Assembly (NCBI GenBank): GCA_019054805.1 | Contig: JAHQIY010000013.1 | Coordinates: 744,001-808,000 of the forward strand | Length of the DNA: 64,000 nt | Direction of reading: 5' to 3' | Source: Brachionus manjavacas | Taxonomy: Eukaryota; Rotifera; Eurotatoria; Ploima; Brachionidae | In this document: piece after piece, positions 34,601 to 46,330 of the stretch | Numbering within the stretch: the stretch's first letter is position 1 | Layout of the letters: each line of letters opens with the position of its first letter | Translations under genes and position numbers: made by a program | Notes under the pieces: generated by a model | What the model was told of the DNA's origin: nothing | Seen by the model: the letters and a program-made list of their open reading frames with translations, nothing else | Databases searched by the model: none

Positions 34601-36252
34601 TAAAATTTTAAATGGATTAATTATTTATGAAACTTAATGTGATTTAAATCAGATTTTTTTTTTTTTTTTTTCGTTGTAAAATTGTAATTTGTATTTTTTT
34701 GCCTATGAGGCTTAAAATTTTTTAAAATAAATTAAATAACTGACTTGACATGATTGACTTGTGACTTTTATTCAACTGTGGATTTTAGGTGACAATTTTT
34801 TACTTACCCTAGAGCTAATCTGAGGATGGGCATTCGATCTCAAAAAATTGACAATCTTTTTTTTGTCCCAAAGCATTACATTACTAAAATCTCTAAGATA
34901 AACAACCTACTTGTTGTCCAGTTATTCCCATTTTAAAAGCTTCACGGACACTTTCTCTCGTAATAGACGCAACAACCATGTTTGGAAATCTAAACATTAA
35001 GTCAGAAAAAAGGGCCAACAAGCTTATCTTCAAATTTGAGTCTGTATAGGCGTAAATTCTGTAATTGGTTTCGACAATAATGTATCCCTTGTCATCTTTT
35101 TCATATTCGACTCCAGTAGTGACCCCGTTTGCCAGCTGAATAACTAATCTTGTCGGATAAAAACGCTTTATTTTTCTCTAAAAATCAAAAATCCTCTCAC
35201 AATTAACTTTTTCTCACATATTTTAAAACATTATTTACTGTCTTCATGAACACCAGACCAATTTTTCTCAACTCTTGCAAAAATTCTATCTTATTCTCCG
35301 AATAATGCTCGCATGAATATTCCTTTCCGAATGTTGAAAAGCTCAGCTCAAACAACAGGGTCAAGCATTCCGACAAGTCCTGATTATTTTTCTACAATTT
35401 TTGCTTTAGTAAACACATTTTTTAGCTCTAGCTTATTTGATATTATTACTTGCCAGCAGTATTCAAGAAGCTGTATAATAAAGTACCATATTTGGACTTT
35501 TCTGTTCCAAAGTAAAAATTGAAAAGCAGCTGCTGTTAGAACCACTGGTTCGTCTGATGTCATGTCATCTTTGTCATGGCTCGATTGAGCGGGCACATAA
35601 TTGTCGTCAGTGCTTTTCATTAAGCCAGCAAATTTGAGTACTTCTTTTGTAGAATTACAGATCTGATTTTTCGCATCGTTTGGATTAACAATGTATTTTA
35701 AGATAGACTTGAATAAAATAAAAATGCACAAAAAAATTTTACTTTTCCCAAGAAACCTACTTCCCACCTTTCAACAGCATAATTGTCTAATTTTTCAATT
35801 ATCTTTGGATCCGTAGAGGCGCCTTGGTCGTCTTTTGCTGGCTTTTCCAAGTCAAACATGCCCGAATATAGATTTTCCTTGAACGAGCTCTTCAAAATAA
35901 ACGCCGGAAATCCAGCTTGTGTTTTTACTTCTTGCCAAATTCCGAGACTGGACAAAATCTGAGCCGATTCGGTCCTCTGCCTAAAACAAAAAAAGTTCAT
36001 AGTGGAACAAAATTTCACAGAATGAAATAAGTACTCGTGAAATTTGGAGTCAATCCACGAGTCAATGGTAACTTTTGGAACTTCTTGGTTTAATAGCAAT
36101 AGGCGCATTACAAAATGTTTTGCCAATTGAGGCAGCTCTCGAAATATGGCTAAGCATGTAGTCGGATGATCAAAAATACTTTCGATTACAGTAGCTGGAA
36201 GACTTGTTATATAGCTGGTTAGGTCTTTGAATTCAATCAGAGATTTTGACAT
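31609..36252 (-). CDS. GTF2H4: TFIIH core subunit p52 (general transcription factor IIH subunit 4)
   Basis: Eight exons (minus): 36035-36252, 35761-35980, 35450-35707, 35239-35379, 34911-35177, 34808-34855, 31773-31913, 31609-31716. They sum to 1401 nt, 466 aa, against about 462 in vertebrates. Six introns are 53-70 nt; the seventh (31914-34807) is 2.9 kb. Collinear family matches run the whole length: HPTTCLAIFRELPQLAKHFV, KLDNYAVERWE, LKFAGLMKSTDD, FQFLLWNRKVQIWYF, LFELSFSTFGKEYS, FYPTRLVIQLANG, IIVETNYRIYAYTDSNLKIS, RFPNMVVASITRESV, IVNFLRSNAHP, KPVLPETVSDQI, LKFFEGVFYGQF and DSKRLMVAKK. p52 anchors and stimulates the XPB helicase in TFIIH, in RNA polymerase II initiation and nucleotide excision repair in the nucleus. 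The start MSKSLIEF matches the family start region; an in-frame upstream Met at 36363 is less likely. Exon 6 encodes only 16 residues. Confidence 0.97.
32690..33545 (+). mobile_element. LINE (family C) fragment in GTF2H4 intron
   Basis: The frame 32694-33353 gives MYADDSKVSQ, INEIDNWCKKWSMSLNSNKC, VEKDLGIMVSNDG, GIQKRATKMVIELRGLGYEE and LTDLETRRKRGDLLQIF. Between SASAVWNS and MTRSEINKAEG the usual ...YVRPHLEYA... block is missing, an internal in-frame deletion. The C-terminal FLLNRTATPGTF, a frame break and a 3' UTR ending in an ACT-rich tail (TACTACTCCTACTACTA) follow. It is inserted antisense to the gene. The long open frame suggests a fairly recent copy. Confidence 0.88.
33642..34390. repeat. 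Direct duplication flanking a MITE
   Basis: A segment holding TTAGATCTTAAATCAAATAA and later TTTAAAGTACCGCT occurs at 33642-33780 and again at 34147-34390, the second with about 115 bp extra. The MITE 33783-34143 lies between them. Confidence 0.8.
33783..34143. mobile_element. Long-TIR MITE, copy 2 of 3
   Basis: Same ends and core as 25763-26135. TIRs of more than 100 bp; both contain CATTCAAAGTTGCATCA. Confidence 0.88.
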
Positions 36253-36599
36253 GATGCAAGAAAAAAATTGATCAAAATAGAAATAACCAAAATTTAAAAT
36301 TTTACAAATTTTTTTTCTAATTAAACTGAATAAAATAGAATTAAAAATTATTGCTTTTGGCAAAATAAACTAAGCAAATTTTTATTCAAATTATTTTTTT
36401 TTTAAAAACCTTTGAAATCATGTTAAATGTGGTAGATTACCAAAATTTTAGGGAAAATTTTTTTATTTTTTTACAGGAAGTGAGAATTTTTTTTAAATTT
36501 TATTTTCGAGCTTTTTTAAAGATTGTTTTTTGTTTAAATTTATGTCAATTTTGTTAATAAAATTAAATTGTCATTTTCATTCCGTTCAGGAGTTTGTTC

Positions 36600-36910
36600 T
36601 ATGATGTTTCAAAGTGCATGGTAAATGCATCCTCTTCATTCTCTAAATACGGCTTTTTCATCTCAGTATGTAGTTTCCAAAGCATTCCTTAATCAACCAA
36701 GAATTTTACTGGAGAACGCCTTTTTAGCTTTTAGTTTTAATGTTATTCCTTGCCAAATATTTCAAGACATCATCTTGTTTTCTTTTACAGGGAGTTTTAC
36801 TATTATATATTTTGATCAGTCCACTGTTTTGATTTTCTGCAGCTATTTCTTGCTGTCAATTAAAATTTGCTTTGGATTTTCCAGAAAAATATGTTTGTAA
36901 AACAATTCAT
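36600..36910 (-). pseudogene. IS630/Tc1-like (DDE_3) transposase remnant
   Basis: The minus strand reads NSGLIKIYNSKTPCKRKQDD then VLKYLARNNIKT, which fits the block after the second catalytic Asp in eukaryotic IS630-type transposases (..NA.YH....P...rK.di..WL...ni). The catalytic residues themselves are not preserved here and several breaks follow. Weak evidence. Confidence 0.35.
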
Positions 36911-37154
36911 AAGGGCTCGGACGGACCAAAAATTTGAAACAATGAATAAATTAATTTTAGAATCGAAAAATCATTTCATTGAAAAAAAATATGTGTGAAA
37001 CTTATAAGAAGATTTTGGCGACCCAGTCACAACCAAAATAATGTTTCATCGAAGAATTAGCGAAGTTCATCGAAAAATCATCAAATAACCCACTGATTTT
37101 ACGATGAGACTATTAAATCCCCAATCAGATGTCATATTTTTGTTAGATACTAAC

Positions 37155-38030
37155 AAAATATTAAAAAAATAGGAGGAGTCACTATTTGAACCTTGCATGA
37201 ACTTTGAATCTATGTTTGAGTAATATTTAGAAAGCATATATGCTTTAAAAACTCAGTCATTAATTTTTCTTAACTAGTATTGTAGCTTGTTTCTATTAAA
37301 CACGCAAGTAGTAAATTTTAATTGAGTCATTCATCGATTATTTGTTTAGCATACTCAATTTCTGTTTAGATTCGTTAATCAGAGTTATTCAAAAATCTTA
37401 AGCCAAGCTAAAGTCACTGACTTTAAATTTTTTTCAAGTTAATTTTATTTTAATTTGCAATAGCAATTCTAGAAATTTTATTTATTTTTCCCTTCCCGTC
37501 GATCAAAAATTCAAGATTATTTGAATCAAGTAAAAAATTGGCTTTAGTGACTTTGGCTTAAACTTAAAAACAAGCCTGGCCGAAATATCATCATCATTTA
37601 AAAAAATAACCATCTACTTTCTGACAAATTAGACTTTGCTCTATTAACTAATTTAATTAATTAATGATTTTTTTTTTAAAGATTAGCCTAAATTAATAGA
37701 GAAATAGATTTCGGAAAAAAATGAGTTATGGACCTAATCACATATCCGAATCGAATACTTGGACTATTGAAGTCAACGACAAGCTCTTGTCTAGTTGAGA
37801 CAAATTCAACAACTCAAGTTAACCGTGGTCAAAAAGCAAAATCACACGACTAGAGATGCCGACTATTAAGTAGTAAAATACGGCAAAGAGAACTTTAAAA
37901 TTATTGTTAAATGATGAGAAACCATAGACCACAATTTTTTAACAGTTTTTGTTAATAATATTAGTTATAGAATTTTTTTTCTTAATTTAAATGAAAATTG
38001 TATATTTTATTTACAAAATATAATTAAACT
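37155..38030 (-). repeat. Dispersed repeat, copy 2 (inverted partner of 530-1175)
   Basis: Reverse complement of the left-end repeat, with about 150 bp extra near 37250-37390. It contains the same nested hAT-like MITE (about 37395-37590). Confidence 0.85.
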
Positions 38031-38344
38031 AATTTTTTTTTATGAGAATTTTTTAATAGTTAATTTTGAATTTTTTAAACAGGCTTGAGTATTTAATTAT
38101 TTTTTTCAAAAATATTTTATAAATTAAATTAAAATAAAGAAATAACAATTGATAAATTACTTTTAAATTTTTTTAACTCGATGAAAAAAAATTATTGAAA
38201 TATATGAAAAACCGATGAAATTTATATTTTTCATCGGTGTAACATAATGAATCCGCTCACTCCTCATCGATGATAACTCGATGAATTTTTTTTTTTTTCA
38301 TTGATGCAACATCAAGTTTTAATTGACTGGGGATGTTTGTTTGC

Positions 38345-38705
38345 ATCAGAAATATCTAAATCATTAGAAAAACAGATCACGAAACATTATTTTGCAGACC
38401 ATAGAATCGTGAAGAAAAAAGACTCGTCTGGAAAATTTCATATTGACAATTAAAAAGATCTTTTTTTTTTTAAATAAAAAAATTGGAATTTATCTCGCTT
38501 TAAGGCAATAAATTTATGTTTGATTAATCAAAATAATGCAATTAATAAAATATATTTTATTTTTTTGTAAAATATGATCAATCAATAATTATTTAATAAA
38601 ATAAAAATATCTAAATCATTTGAAAAACAGATCACGAAACATTATTTTGCAGACCATAGAATCGTAAAAAAAAGACTTGTCTGGAAAAATTCATATTGTA
38701 AGTAA
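38345..38705. repeat. 100-bp duplication 252 bp apart
   Basis: The segment with AAACAGATCACGAAACATTA and TTTGCAGACCATAGAATCGT occurs at about 38347-38442 and 38599-38695, some 97% alike. The frame reads ITKHYFADHRIVKKKDSSGK, possibly a transposase leader. Confidence 0.8.
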
Positions 38706-38731
38706 ACGAGATTTTTTTTTGTTTTTAAATA

Positions 38732-40726
38732 AAGAGCTGTTCAAAAGTCAAACTTTAAAGTCAGAATCGTTAAAAGTCAAAATAATTTCTAAGTCAAAGA
38801 AAATGAATATTTATATATGTTGCTAATGTATGTATCAAAACTTTTGATATTGCAAAATTTAATTGTTGTTAATATCAAATATACTATTCATTCCTTGCTC
38901 TATGGAAAAAAAATATATTTCAAGCTTTAGAGACTGTTAGACAGTTTCATTAGAATTGATGCTTCTGTATTTAATTTTAATATTTATAAAAGTAGCGTTT
39001 CATTAGCGTTTTTAAGAAAAACATGAAAATAATTTTCCAGCTTGATTTAAATTGCTTATTTATCCTTTATATTTTCGATTTGAAATGGGAACAGATAATG
39101 ATTTATTTATCTTTTATTTTCAATATTTAAATAATTTTCTATCTAATTATTCATTAATTTATTTCAAAATATCATTTTATTTATTCAACTATTAGATGGA
39201 AAACTCAGCACCTCCTTACTCCCTGCATTTTTCTAAATCTCAAACAAGCGAAGTTACTCAAGTTGTGCAGCAGATTGAGAAAACCAATTCGATGCCGTTA
39301 ACCAAGCCAAAAAAAAAAACGATTCTACTCATATTTAAACTTGGGTTTACAAATATTGAAAAAAAATGTAAGACTTTTAGTCATTTTAAAAAAACACACT
39401 AAATAAAAGCAAGTAAAATTTAATATTAAAAGGTCACTATTTTTTTAAATCAATTTTTTATTTGAACAAGTTTTTATATAAAAGTTTTTAATAGTGACAC
39501 TTTATTGAAATAAGTCAAGTATAAGTCAGAACTTTGACTTGTTTAAAAAATTAGAAAATAATCAAATCAAATATTTTATTAATTTTTAAAATAAAATTAA
39601 AATATATAAAAAAATTATAAGTCTTGAATTTATTTTCAGGAAAAAATAAAATTATTTGTTTAAATTTCTTTATCAATGGAAATATTGAAAAAATTATGCT
39701 TGTTTTAATAAAAATTAAAATTATGATTTAAATTATCTGAATCAAGTCAAATTCCTGACTTTTTTTTTTAAATTAAATAATTCTGTTGACTTGTTTTTAA
39801 TTTTATTTTAAAGTCATTTAAAAGATTTTGAAAAACAATCGCCAGTAAAATTAGTTCATGGAACGCTAAAAAATTCAAATAAAGCGTCTCAATTTGACTT
39901 TAAATTTTAAGAATATTTAAAAACTCTAATTTTTTAAAAAAAGAGATAAATGATCGTTTCGCTGGAATATTCTCAAATATTTATGATCTGCCTGTATCTG
40001 GAATTTTTAATGATTGTTGCTGGTTTATTGTAACCTACCTTGCTCCAAGTTTTAAGTTTTATTGGCTTGAATCTACAAATTTGATTGAAACTGATTCAGA
40101 CATTTTTCGTTCATGTTTAAAAGAGCTAATCAAAAACGAATGGCAATAATTAATCAAAATTTAAATTCACCTATTCAAAACAATGAAAATGATCAAACAA
40201 TGCAATCAGACATCCCAACTTCAGCTAGTACAATTAGTGTAAATTCTGATTTATCCTTTTCTCTTCTTAACTCACCAACAAAGAGAAAAATGTTTTTTAG
40301 GTATCCTAAAGCAAAATAAAAAAATCCATGCCAAAATTAATGTTTTGCAAAGGAATATAAATATTATGAAGACATTGAGTACGATGCTGATCTAAATGTA
40401 AACGATTTTTGGAGAAAAATGAAATCTGTTATTCCTAGGTGTATCGATTAGCAATTAAATTTTAAGTATTCCGGCTACATCTGGTCCAGTTGAACGATTA
40501 TTTTCTTCATCAGGCTATATCATTAGACCTCATCGTTCAAGATTAACACCAAATAACTTGGAAAAATTAACAATGATAAAATGTAATTTGAAAACATTAA
40601 AATTCGAGAACTAAACTTTATTTAAAATAAATATTTTTAATTGTAAATTTTAATTTTAACTTGATTTCAAAAAAATAAAATTTAAAGTCGAAGTACAGAC
40701 TTGACTTTGACTTTTGACCAACTCTG
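38732..40726 (+). mobile_element. hAT transposon with decayed transposase
   Basis: Terminal repeats: left AAGAGCTGTTCAAAAGTC, right (reversed) CAGAGTTGGTCAAAAGTC. Near the right end the frame reads LSIPATSGPVERLFSSSGYI then RPHRSRLTPNNLEKLTMIKC, the hAT C-terminal dimerisation block, and stops at about 40615. Upstream, about 39950-40135, WFIVTYLAPSFKFYWL corresponds to the hAT LDPRFK region. Several breaks lie between them, and a frame at 39196-39402 may be an N-terminal piece. No clear 8-bp duplication could be seen. It is the likely parent type of the derivative at 23055-23515. Confidence 0.85.
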
Positions 40727-40729
40727 GTT

Positions 40730-42140
40730 TGCATACAAAAGTGGTGCAAATTATGCAACAGTTTTAAAAAACATATTTCTCTGGAAAATCGAAAGCAAAA
40801 AATGCAGAACATTTAAAAATTTCTAACTCTTTATTTAATTAAATTTTAATAATTCAAGTTTACTAATTTAAAATTTAATTCTGTTTTTTTACATAATAAA
40901 AATTCTGTTTTTTCAAAAATTAGTTTCAAACTCATTTGATTCAATTTTATTTTGGCTTTAAATTCAATAAATAAAAAAAGTAGTCCCAAAATTTTGTTCA
41001 GAATCTGTATAAAAAAGTAGGGGTAATGTTCAATTTTTTTACCATTTTTTGCCAAAATATCGATCTATTGATTAAATTAATAAACAATTTTGTAGATGAG
41101 ACTGTTTGCTTTCAGAATATATACATATTAATAAAGTTATGTCTATTAGATCATGAGATATTTAGCTCAAAGGTAACTAATTTTTTTTTTATCTTTGAGG
41201 GGATGGGATCAAATTTTTTTTTCTGAGAATACCTAAAAATTCATTTTTTCAAGGTTTTCAACTATGCAGATTAATATTTTAAAAAAGGTTTGCTGAAATT
41301 CAGATAGTGCTGTAGTTTTGCTACGCGCGATCCTTAACAATCTTTATTTTTTGGTCAAGCTTGTTTTTAAGTCATAAAGTCAATTTTATTCATGACTTGA
41401 AAAATCGTTAAGTCAAGTAAAATCAAGGCATTTTTATTTAAAAAATATAAAATTTCTACGATTGCTATTGCTAAATAAAATTGGATTGACTCGAAAAAAA
41501 TTTAAGTCAGTGACTTAGGTTTGACAAAAGCCTATTATTCAATTATTTCATCGATTTCATAGCCAAATATTCAAAAAGTAGAATTTTGAAATTTTACAAT
41601 AGAATTAGATTTTTAAATTATAAACAATTAAATTGATGGGATTTTTATTTGCTTAATATTTCTGGAGCCAAAATTTTTTTATATAATGAGCAAACAAATT
41701 TTCTTATTTTTTTAATTAATCGCGATTTCGGACAATGAAATCAATCGATTTCGATTTTAAAATCAGCACGCGATCCATATTTTACTTTATGTACGGTTAC
41801 GATATTTAAATTAAAAAAGGTAAATTCATCTTTTCGTAGTAGCAATTTGTGTAGGTTTAAAATAAGAAAATTTTTGAAATTAAATTTTAAATTGACTTAA
41901 TTAGCTATGAAATCATGAAATAAATTAATTAATTTTGAGTTTTAGATATTATGCCCCAAACTCTCTTTGCCAGATCGATAAAATGTTTACAAATTTAGTC
42001 GACCACTTGAGGATTCAGTTAATGTCAAGCTTGTTGCCATCTTTATGTTTTCAAGAAATATTTTAAGAAATATTATATATGAAATTATATATATAAGAAA
42101 TTTTATGGAAGCAAAAACAATGTAGACCGAAATTGGAAAG
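40730..42140. other. Spacer with a hAT-like MITE relative (about 41355-41530)
   Basis: From 41357, AAGCTTGTTTTTAAGTCA starts a MITE related to the one nested at 930-1090 (shared GATTGCTATTGC block). The rest is AT-rich with no gene. Confidence 0.5.
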
Positions 42141-42144
42141 TAGA

Positions 42145-42480
42145 ATTTATTTATTTATTTCAGTAAATCTGTACGGAGCTGATGCTTCTTCAGAATAAAA
42201 ATTATAAAAAAAAAAAATTAAAAATAAAGTTAAATAAGATAAAAAAATTTAATAACGATAAAAAAATTATGAACGTTATCTTGAAATAGGTAGAGGTTGG
42301 ACATGTTTAAATATTTGATAGTTAAGAAAAAAAGAAGAAATTGTTAGGGTGCAATTACCAAATGAAGTTTAGAATGAACGAATTTAAACAAAGAAAAGTA
42401 CAACCAAAGTATAATTGATCCCACCAAAGATTAGTAAAGATTACATAATGCTTTCGGCTTGAGACCCTATTTTCTATTTT
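42145..42480 (-). mobile_element. LINE (family A) 3' end
   Basis: The minus strand gives GLKPKALCNLY and ...SLVGSII, then the 3' end with the family A tail motif GAAGCATCAGCTCCGTACAG and T-rich flank. Confidence 0.65.
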
Positions 42481-42489
42481 TTTATTAGG

Positions 42490-42960
42490 TAAAGCCTTCA
42501 ATTACTTAAATCCATCTACCATTTGACCAAAGTAAGTTCTTTTAGTTTTGTTTAAGGCATTTGTAATTTCTAATTGAGTGATAGGCTCTTTTAAATTATT
42601 CTGTAACTTTTTTTTTTTAAAGAAATCTCAAGTCTAGAAATTCTTTAATTTTTTATCATTGACATTACGCCATTTTTGAAAAAAAAATTCTATTAATTTG
42701 TTGAAAACATTAGGTAAAGGAGATAACAGAAAAGTGCAAATAACATCTCTAATTTGTTTAGCAGTCATTTTATCATTTAAAATTTTCAATTTACTATCAA
42801 CTTTTCATATTACATGACCCCAACACATAATTCTTTCATTCAGTGGTTTAAAAACTTTTTTAAAAGCATTTGTACTGGCCTCCTCTCCATCTGCGACCAC
42901 AATTTTTCGTTGATAATCTTTTTTTTTTAAACTTTTTTTTAATAAATTTAAATAATAACA
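42490..42960 (-). pseudogene. MULE (Mutator-like) transposase remnant
   Basis: The minus strand reads RKIVVADGEEASTNAFKKVF, then NERIMCWGHVI and KVDSKLKILNDKMTAKQIRD. This is the MULE catalytic-domain block around the second Asp (..aDga.ai.naf..vf....r.mC..Hv..n...kl). One in-frame stop after CWGHVI and others downstream show it is dead. Confidence 0.7.
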
Positions 42961-43069
42961 CTTGTTTGATTAAAACAGTTTTGAAGTCATATTTGACAAT
43001 GAAAGCCCCAACATAGTCTTTAAATAAATTGATCATTAGATTATATGGAGAGAATCATTAGAGACACAA

Positions 43070-44440
43070 TGATGGTTCTCTAAACAGACACTATTTGATT
43101 TCCAATCAACAACATGGCTTTGTTGAGAAAAAATCTTGTTTGACTAATCTCCTCGAAACAATCGACATAATTACTGAAGCCTAAAACCGGGGAATTGCCT
43201 CTGCAGTTGTCTTTTTTGATTTTGCCAAGGCATTTGACAAAGTTTCACACAGAGCATTAATAAAAAAAGTTCAGGCTTACGGTTTCTGTGACAAGATAAT
43301 ACACTAGCTTTCCGATTTTTTGATTGGCAGGAAGCAGCGTATTGTACTAAGCGAAAGTGTCTCAGAATGGAGGGATGTCCTAAGCGGTGTCCCGCAAGGA
43401 TCTATACTTGGCCCTCTTCTTTTCGTTATCTCTATTAATGACACACCAACTACTACAACAAGCTTAATAAAACTGTTTGCAGATGACACCAAATTGATTA
43501 ACATCATTAGAAATCATTTTGACGTTGAACAGTTGCAAACAGACATTGACAGAATTGTTAAATGGTCGAATGATTGGCAACTGAACTTAAATGAAGACAA
43601 ATGCAAATTTATGTTCTTCAAAAATAAAACTATTATTGGAATCGAATTATCAATGAATAATTTACCAATTATCCATACAAGAGTTGAGAAAGATCTTGGA
43701 ATCTATCTAACAGATGACCTGAAATGGACTCACCAAGCGACACAAGCAGCTAACAAAGCAAACGCAATTTTAGGTCAATTAAAGCAAGCCTTCAAATACT
43801 GGTCCCTAAGTACATTCAAACAGTTGTACGTTTCATTTGTTAGACCACATCTAGAGTATGCAGCAGCAGTCTGGAGCCCCTATACAAAAACGGACTCAAA
43901 CATTCTCCTACAAGTACAAAGAAGAGCTACAAAATTAGTATTTGGCTTAAAAAATCTAGAATATGAAGAAAGAGTTACAAGATTGGGACTAACGACACTG
44001 AAGGCAAGACGCGAACGTGGAGACTTAATCGAGACCTTTAAGAAAACGAACGGTCTAAGTAAAATCCAGTTGCAGAATCCGCACATTAAAAGCCATACAC
44101 TCTCAGCTAATGGTCCAGCTGGAGGAATCCGAGGGCATCCAAGAAGATTGACCAAACAATTGACACGAATTAAAAAAAGAGATAGCTTCTTGACAAATCG
44201 AGTGATAAACGAGTGGAACAAATTACCAGTAGAGGTTGCTAATGCAAAATCCAAAAATGAATTTAAAAACAAACTTGATAAATATTTTAAACTAAAATAA
44301 TTAATTTCTTCAATTAAAATAATTTTATCATTATAAGGATTTATGCTAAAACCAGACAGCTACCATAGCAAGGCTACTTAAAGCCTTGCTCCGGAATTAG
44401 TCTGCTGTAGCTTTTTATTATTATTATTATTATTATTAAT
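43070..44440 (+). mobile_element. LINE reverse transcriptase, best-preserved copy
   Basis: Reading starts at HYLISNQQHGFVEKKSCLTN and SAVVFFDFAKAFDKVSHRAL (with two stops, in codons near 43183 and 43304), then runs open from 43320 to 44300: GVPQGSILGPLLFVISINDT, LFADDTKLI, QLNLNEDKCKFMFFKNKT, VEKDLGIYLTDDLKWT, FVRPHLEYAAAVWSPY, QRRATKLVFGLKNLEYEERV and the C-terminal FLTNRVINEWNKLPVEVANA. This is a CR1/jockey-like RT. The 3' UTR carries a 9-bp GC-rich hairpin (44367-44390) and ends in (TTA)n at about 44416. ORF1 and the endonuclease domain are absent. Confidence 0.93.
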
Positions 44441-44449
44441 TAATACAAT

Positions 44450-45000
44450 TTTTTTTCGAATCGGTTAAAAAGTGATCTGAGTCGAGACTCAATAGTGCTT
44501 ATTTTTAACTGATCTAAGAAACCTAAAAATAAATCAGAAGGAGTGTCAAAAGGTAACCAGTAAATTTATTTGAGAGATAATTTTTGTAGAACTTAAACTT
44601 TGTGTAAATTAGTCGATGCTATGAGACTTAATATGAAAAAACTATAATCAATTAATGATCCTATTAGGGCGTTGTAAATTTTTACTAGAGTTTTTTCGCT
44701 TAATTTTCAAGATTTATGTGAGAGAATTTTTATGTGATATTTTAACAATAAATATCACATAAAAATTATATTATGTGATAATATAATTTTCACATAAATT
44801 GTATTATCACATAATATAATTTATGTTTTATACAAATTACATCTTGATCTAATATACTCCACTTGAGAATTGAAGCAAAAAGTTTCTTTTTGATAATGAT
44901 CTTTTATTTGCTTTAAAGAGTCAAATACAAAAGCGAAATCATCTTGATCTTCGCCGTATGTAACTGTGATACCGAAATTAAAATCGACTATCTACGCTCT
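44450..45000 (-). mobile_element. LINE fragment and unidentified coding-like piece
   Basis: The minus strand at 44700-44450 reads YNALIGSLIDYSFFILSLIA and then TPSDLF..., a LINE C-terminal region. At about 44990-44850 a frame FGITVTYGEDQDDFAFVFDS with balanced base composition looks like coding sequence of unknown origin. An AT-rich hairpin cluster lies between them. Confidence 0.45.
44715..44828. repeat. Hairpin cluster around TTATGTGATA motifs
   Basis: Two nested palindromes: one about 13 bp around 44727-44762, and a 22-bp stem (ATTATATTATGTGATAATAT and its reverse) at about 44767-44824 with one mismatch. Confidence 0.85.
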
Positions 45001-45114
45001 GCTTTCCATTTTTTATAATTTGAATTTTTTTTGCATCAAATGAACGTCAATTATCATTAGAGTCAAAATTAATAAAAAAATAAAGTTTTGCGTGTCTAGT
45101 CTGTTTCTAGAACA

Positions 45115-45625
45115 ATTCTTGTACTGAGATTTTATGAACTATTAGTTCACCTTATCTAAAAATTGTTTACCTTTTTGAAAATTTTTCATCTATTTAGAAA
45201 AAAGCTAAATATAATATTCAAAAATAAGATTTAAAAAAAATAATTACAAAAAAAAATTCAAATTTGGGTGAATTGGGTAAAATTTGCAAAATTTATGTAT
45301 ATATATTTTCCTAAGTCAAACACTTGAAGGGTTAAAAATTAATTTTAGTTTTCTTTAATTTTTAAAATTTTTGTTTAAAAAAAGGCGAAGATTTAAGAAG
45401 AGAACGCATTTGGGTAATTGGGATTGTTGGTAGAGTAATACCAGGTCAAACAGGTCAGAGCAAATGCTATTTCTAGAGCTCTTTCAAATTAAAATTAAAC
45501 AAAAAAATTATTAACTTAAATTGTATATTTTTAAATCAGCATAGAACATAAGGCATTCAAATAAAATAGCTTTATTCAATTTGTTTTCATTAACTAAACA
45601 TTTTTCACCTAATTTTAATTCTTTT
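45115..45625. repeat. Dispersed element, partner of 49485-50012
   Basis: Shares with 49485-50012 the start TATGAACTATTAGTT, the TCATCTATTTAGAAAAAAGC block, and TTGGTAGAGTAATACCAGGT versus TTGATAGAGTAATACCAAGT. It is the older copy; its right end is decayed. Confidence 0.8.
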
Positions 45626-45779
45626 TTTAATACAAGCTTGTAATTAAGTCTTTGAATCCAGTTTGTTGCAACCGCTAGTGATGTGCACAATCTCTACAAA
45701 ATGAACGAAGCTAGAATATATAAAAATAGATTACATAAAATTTAAAAAAAGAATTTTCATTATTTTTTTCAGATTTCCT

Positions 45780-46075
45780 AATTAAAATTCAACTCATTCT
45801 TTTTCACTTTCAAGTTTAATTTCAAATATGAAAATGCTTGCAATATTAACTTAAAATAATTTTTTTATTTGAGACTGAATCAATGTAATTTCAATTTTTG
45901 TTTCTCAAGTGATCCAAAAAAAAAAAATTTCATCTGTTTGGCTTCTAAGGATTTCAACATTTTGTTCACCCTGTTTTTAATTATCAAAACTACTTAACAC
46001 GGGGCTGAAAGGGAGGTTAATTACCATTCCAAACTGCCCGGGGTACTCTTCTAACTTTTATTTTAATAGTAAAAT
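45780..46075 (+). repeat. Dispersed repeat, inverted partner at 56400-56580
   Basis: It includes the unusually GC-rich blocks ACACGGGGCTGAAAGGGAGG and CCCGGGGTA, found reversed at about 56420-56475. It also shares an AAATATGAAAATGCTTGCAA block with 50170 and 56640. Confidence 0.75.
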
Positions 46076-46234
46076 AAATAAATTTTTTTTTAATGCTGGC
46101 AAGTTTTAACTAATTTTTTATTCAAAGGAACTAATTAGATTTGACAGAAACTAATTATTTGAAAAACACAGTAATTATCATCCTTATTTTCTAATCAATT
46201 TATTTGAAATATAGATCATTTAGATACTAGACAT

Positions 46235-46330
46235 TAATAATCAAGTTTCGAATCAAGATTTATTGGACACTCTATTCCTTGGTGTAATTGCTACATAAAT
46301 TTTTTTCTCGTTATTCCCTGAACCGTTCAT
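46235..46330 (+). mobile_element. LINE (family A) sliver
   Basis: TCGAATCAAGATTTATTGGA then TTGGTGTAATTGCTACAT match the end of family A ORF2 (..FESRFIE.P...CNCY). Confidence 0.55.

Noticed and set aside
36625-36900. 91-codon plus-strand frame
   Set aside because: Hydrophobic by chance; the minus strand shows the transposase-like signal.
43880-44272. 130-codon minus-strand frame
   Set aside because: Antisense of the LINE RT.
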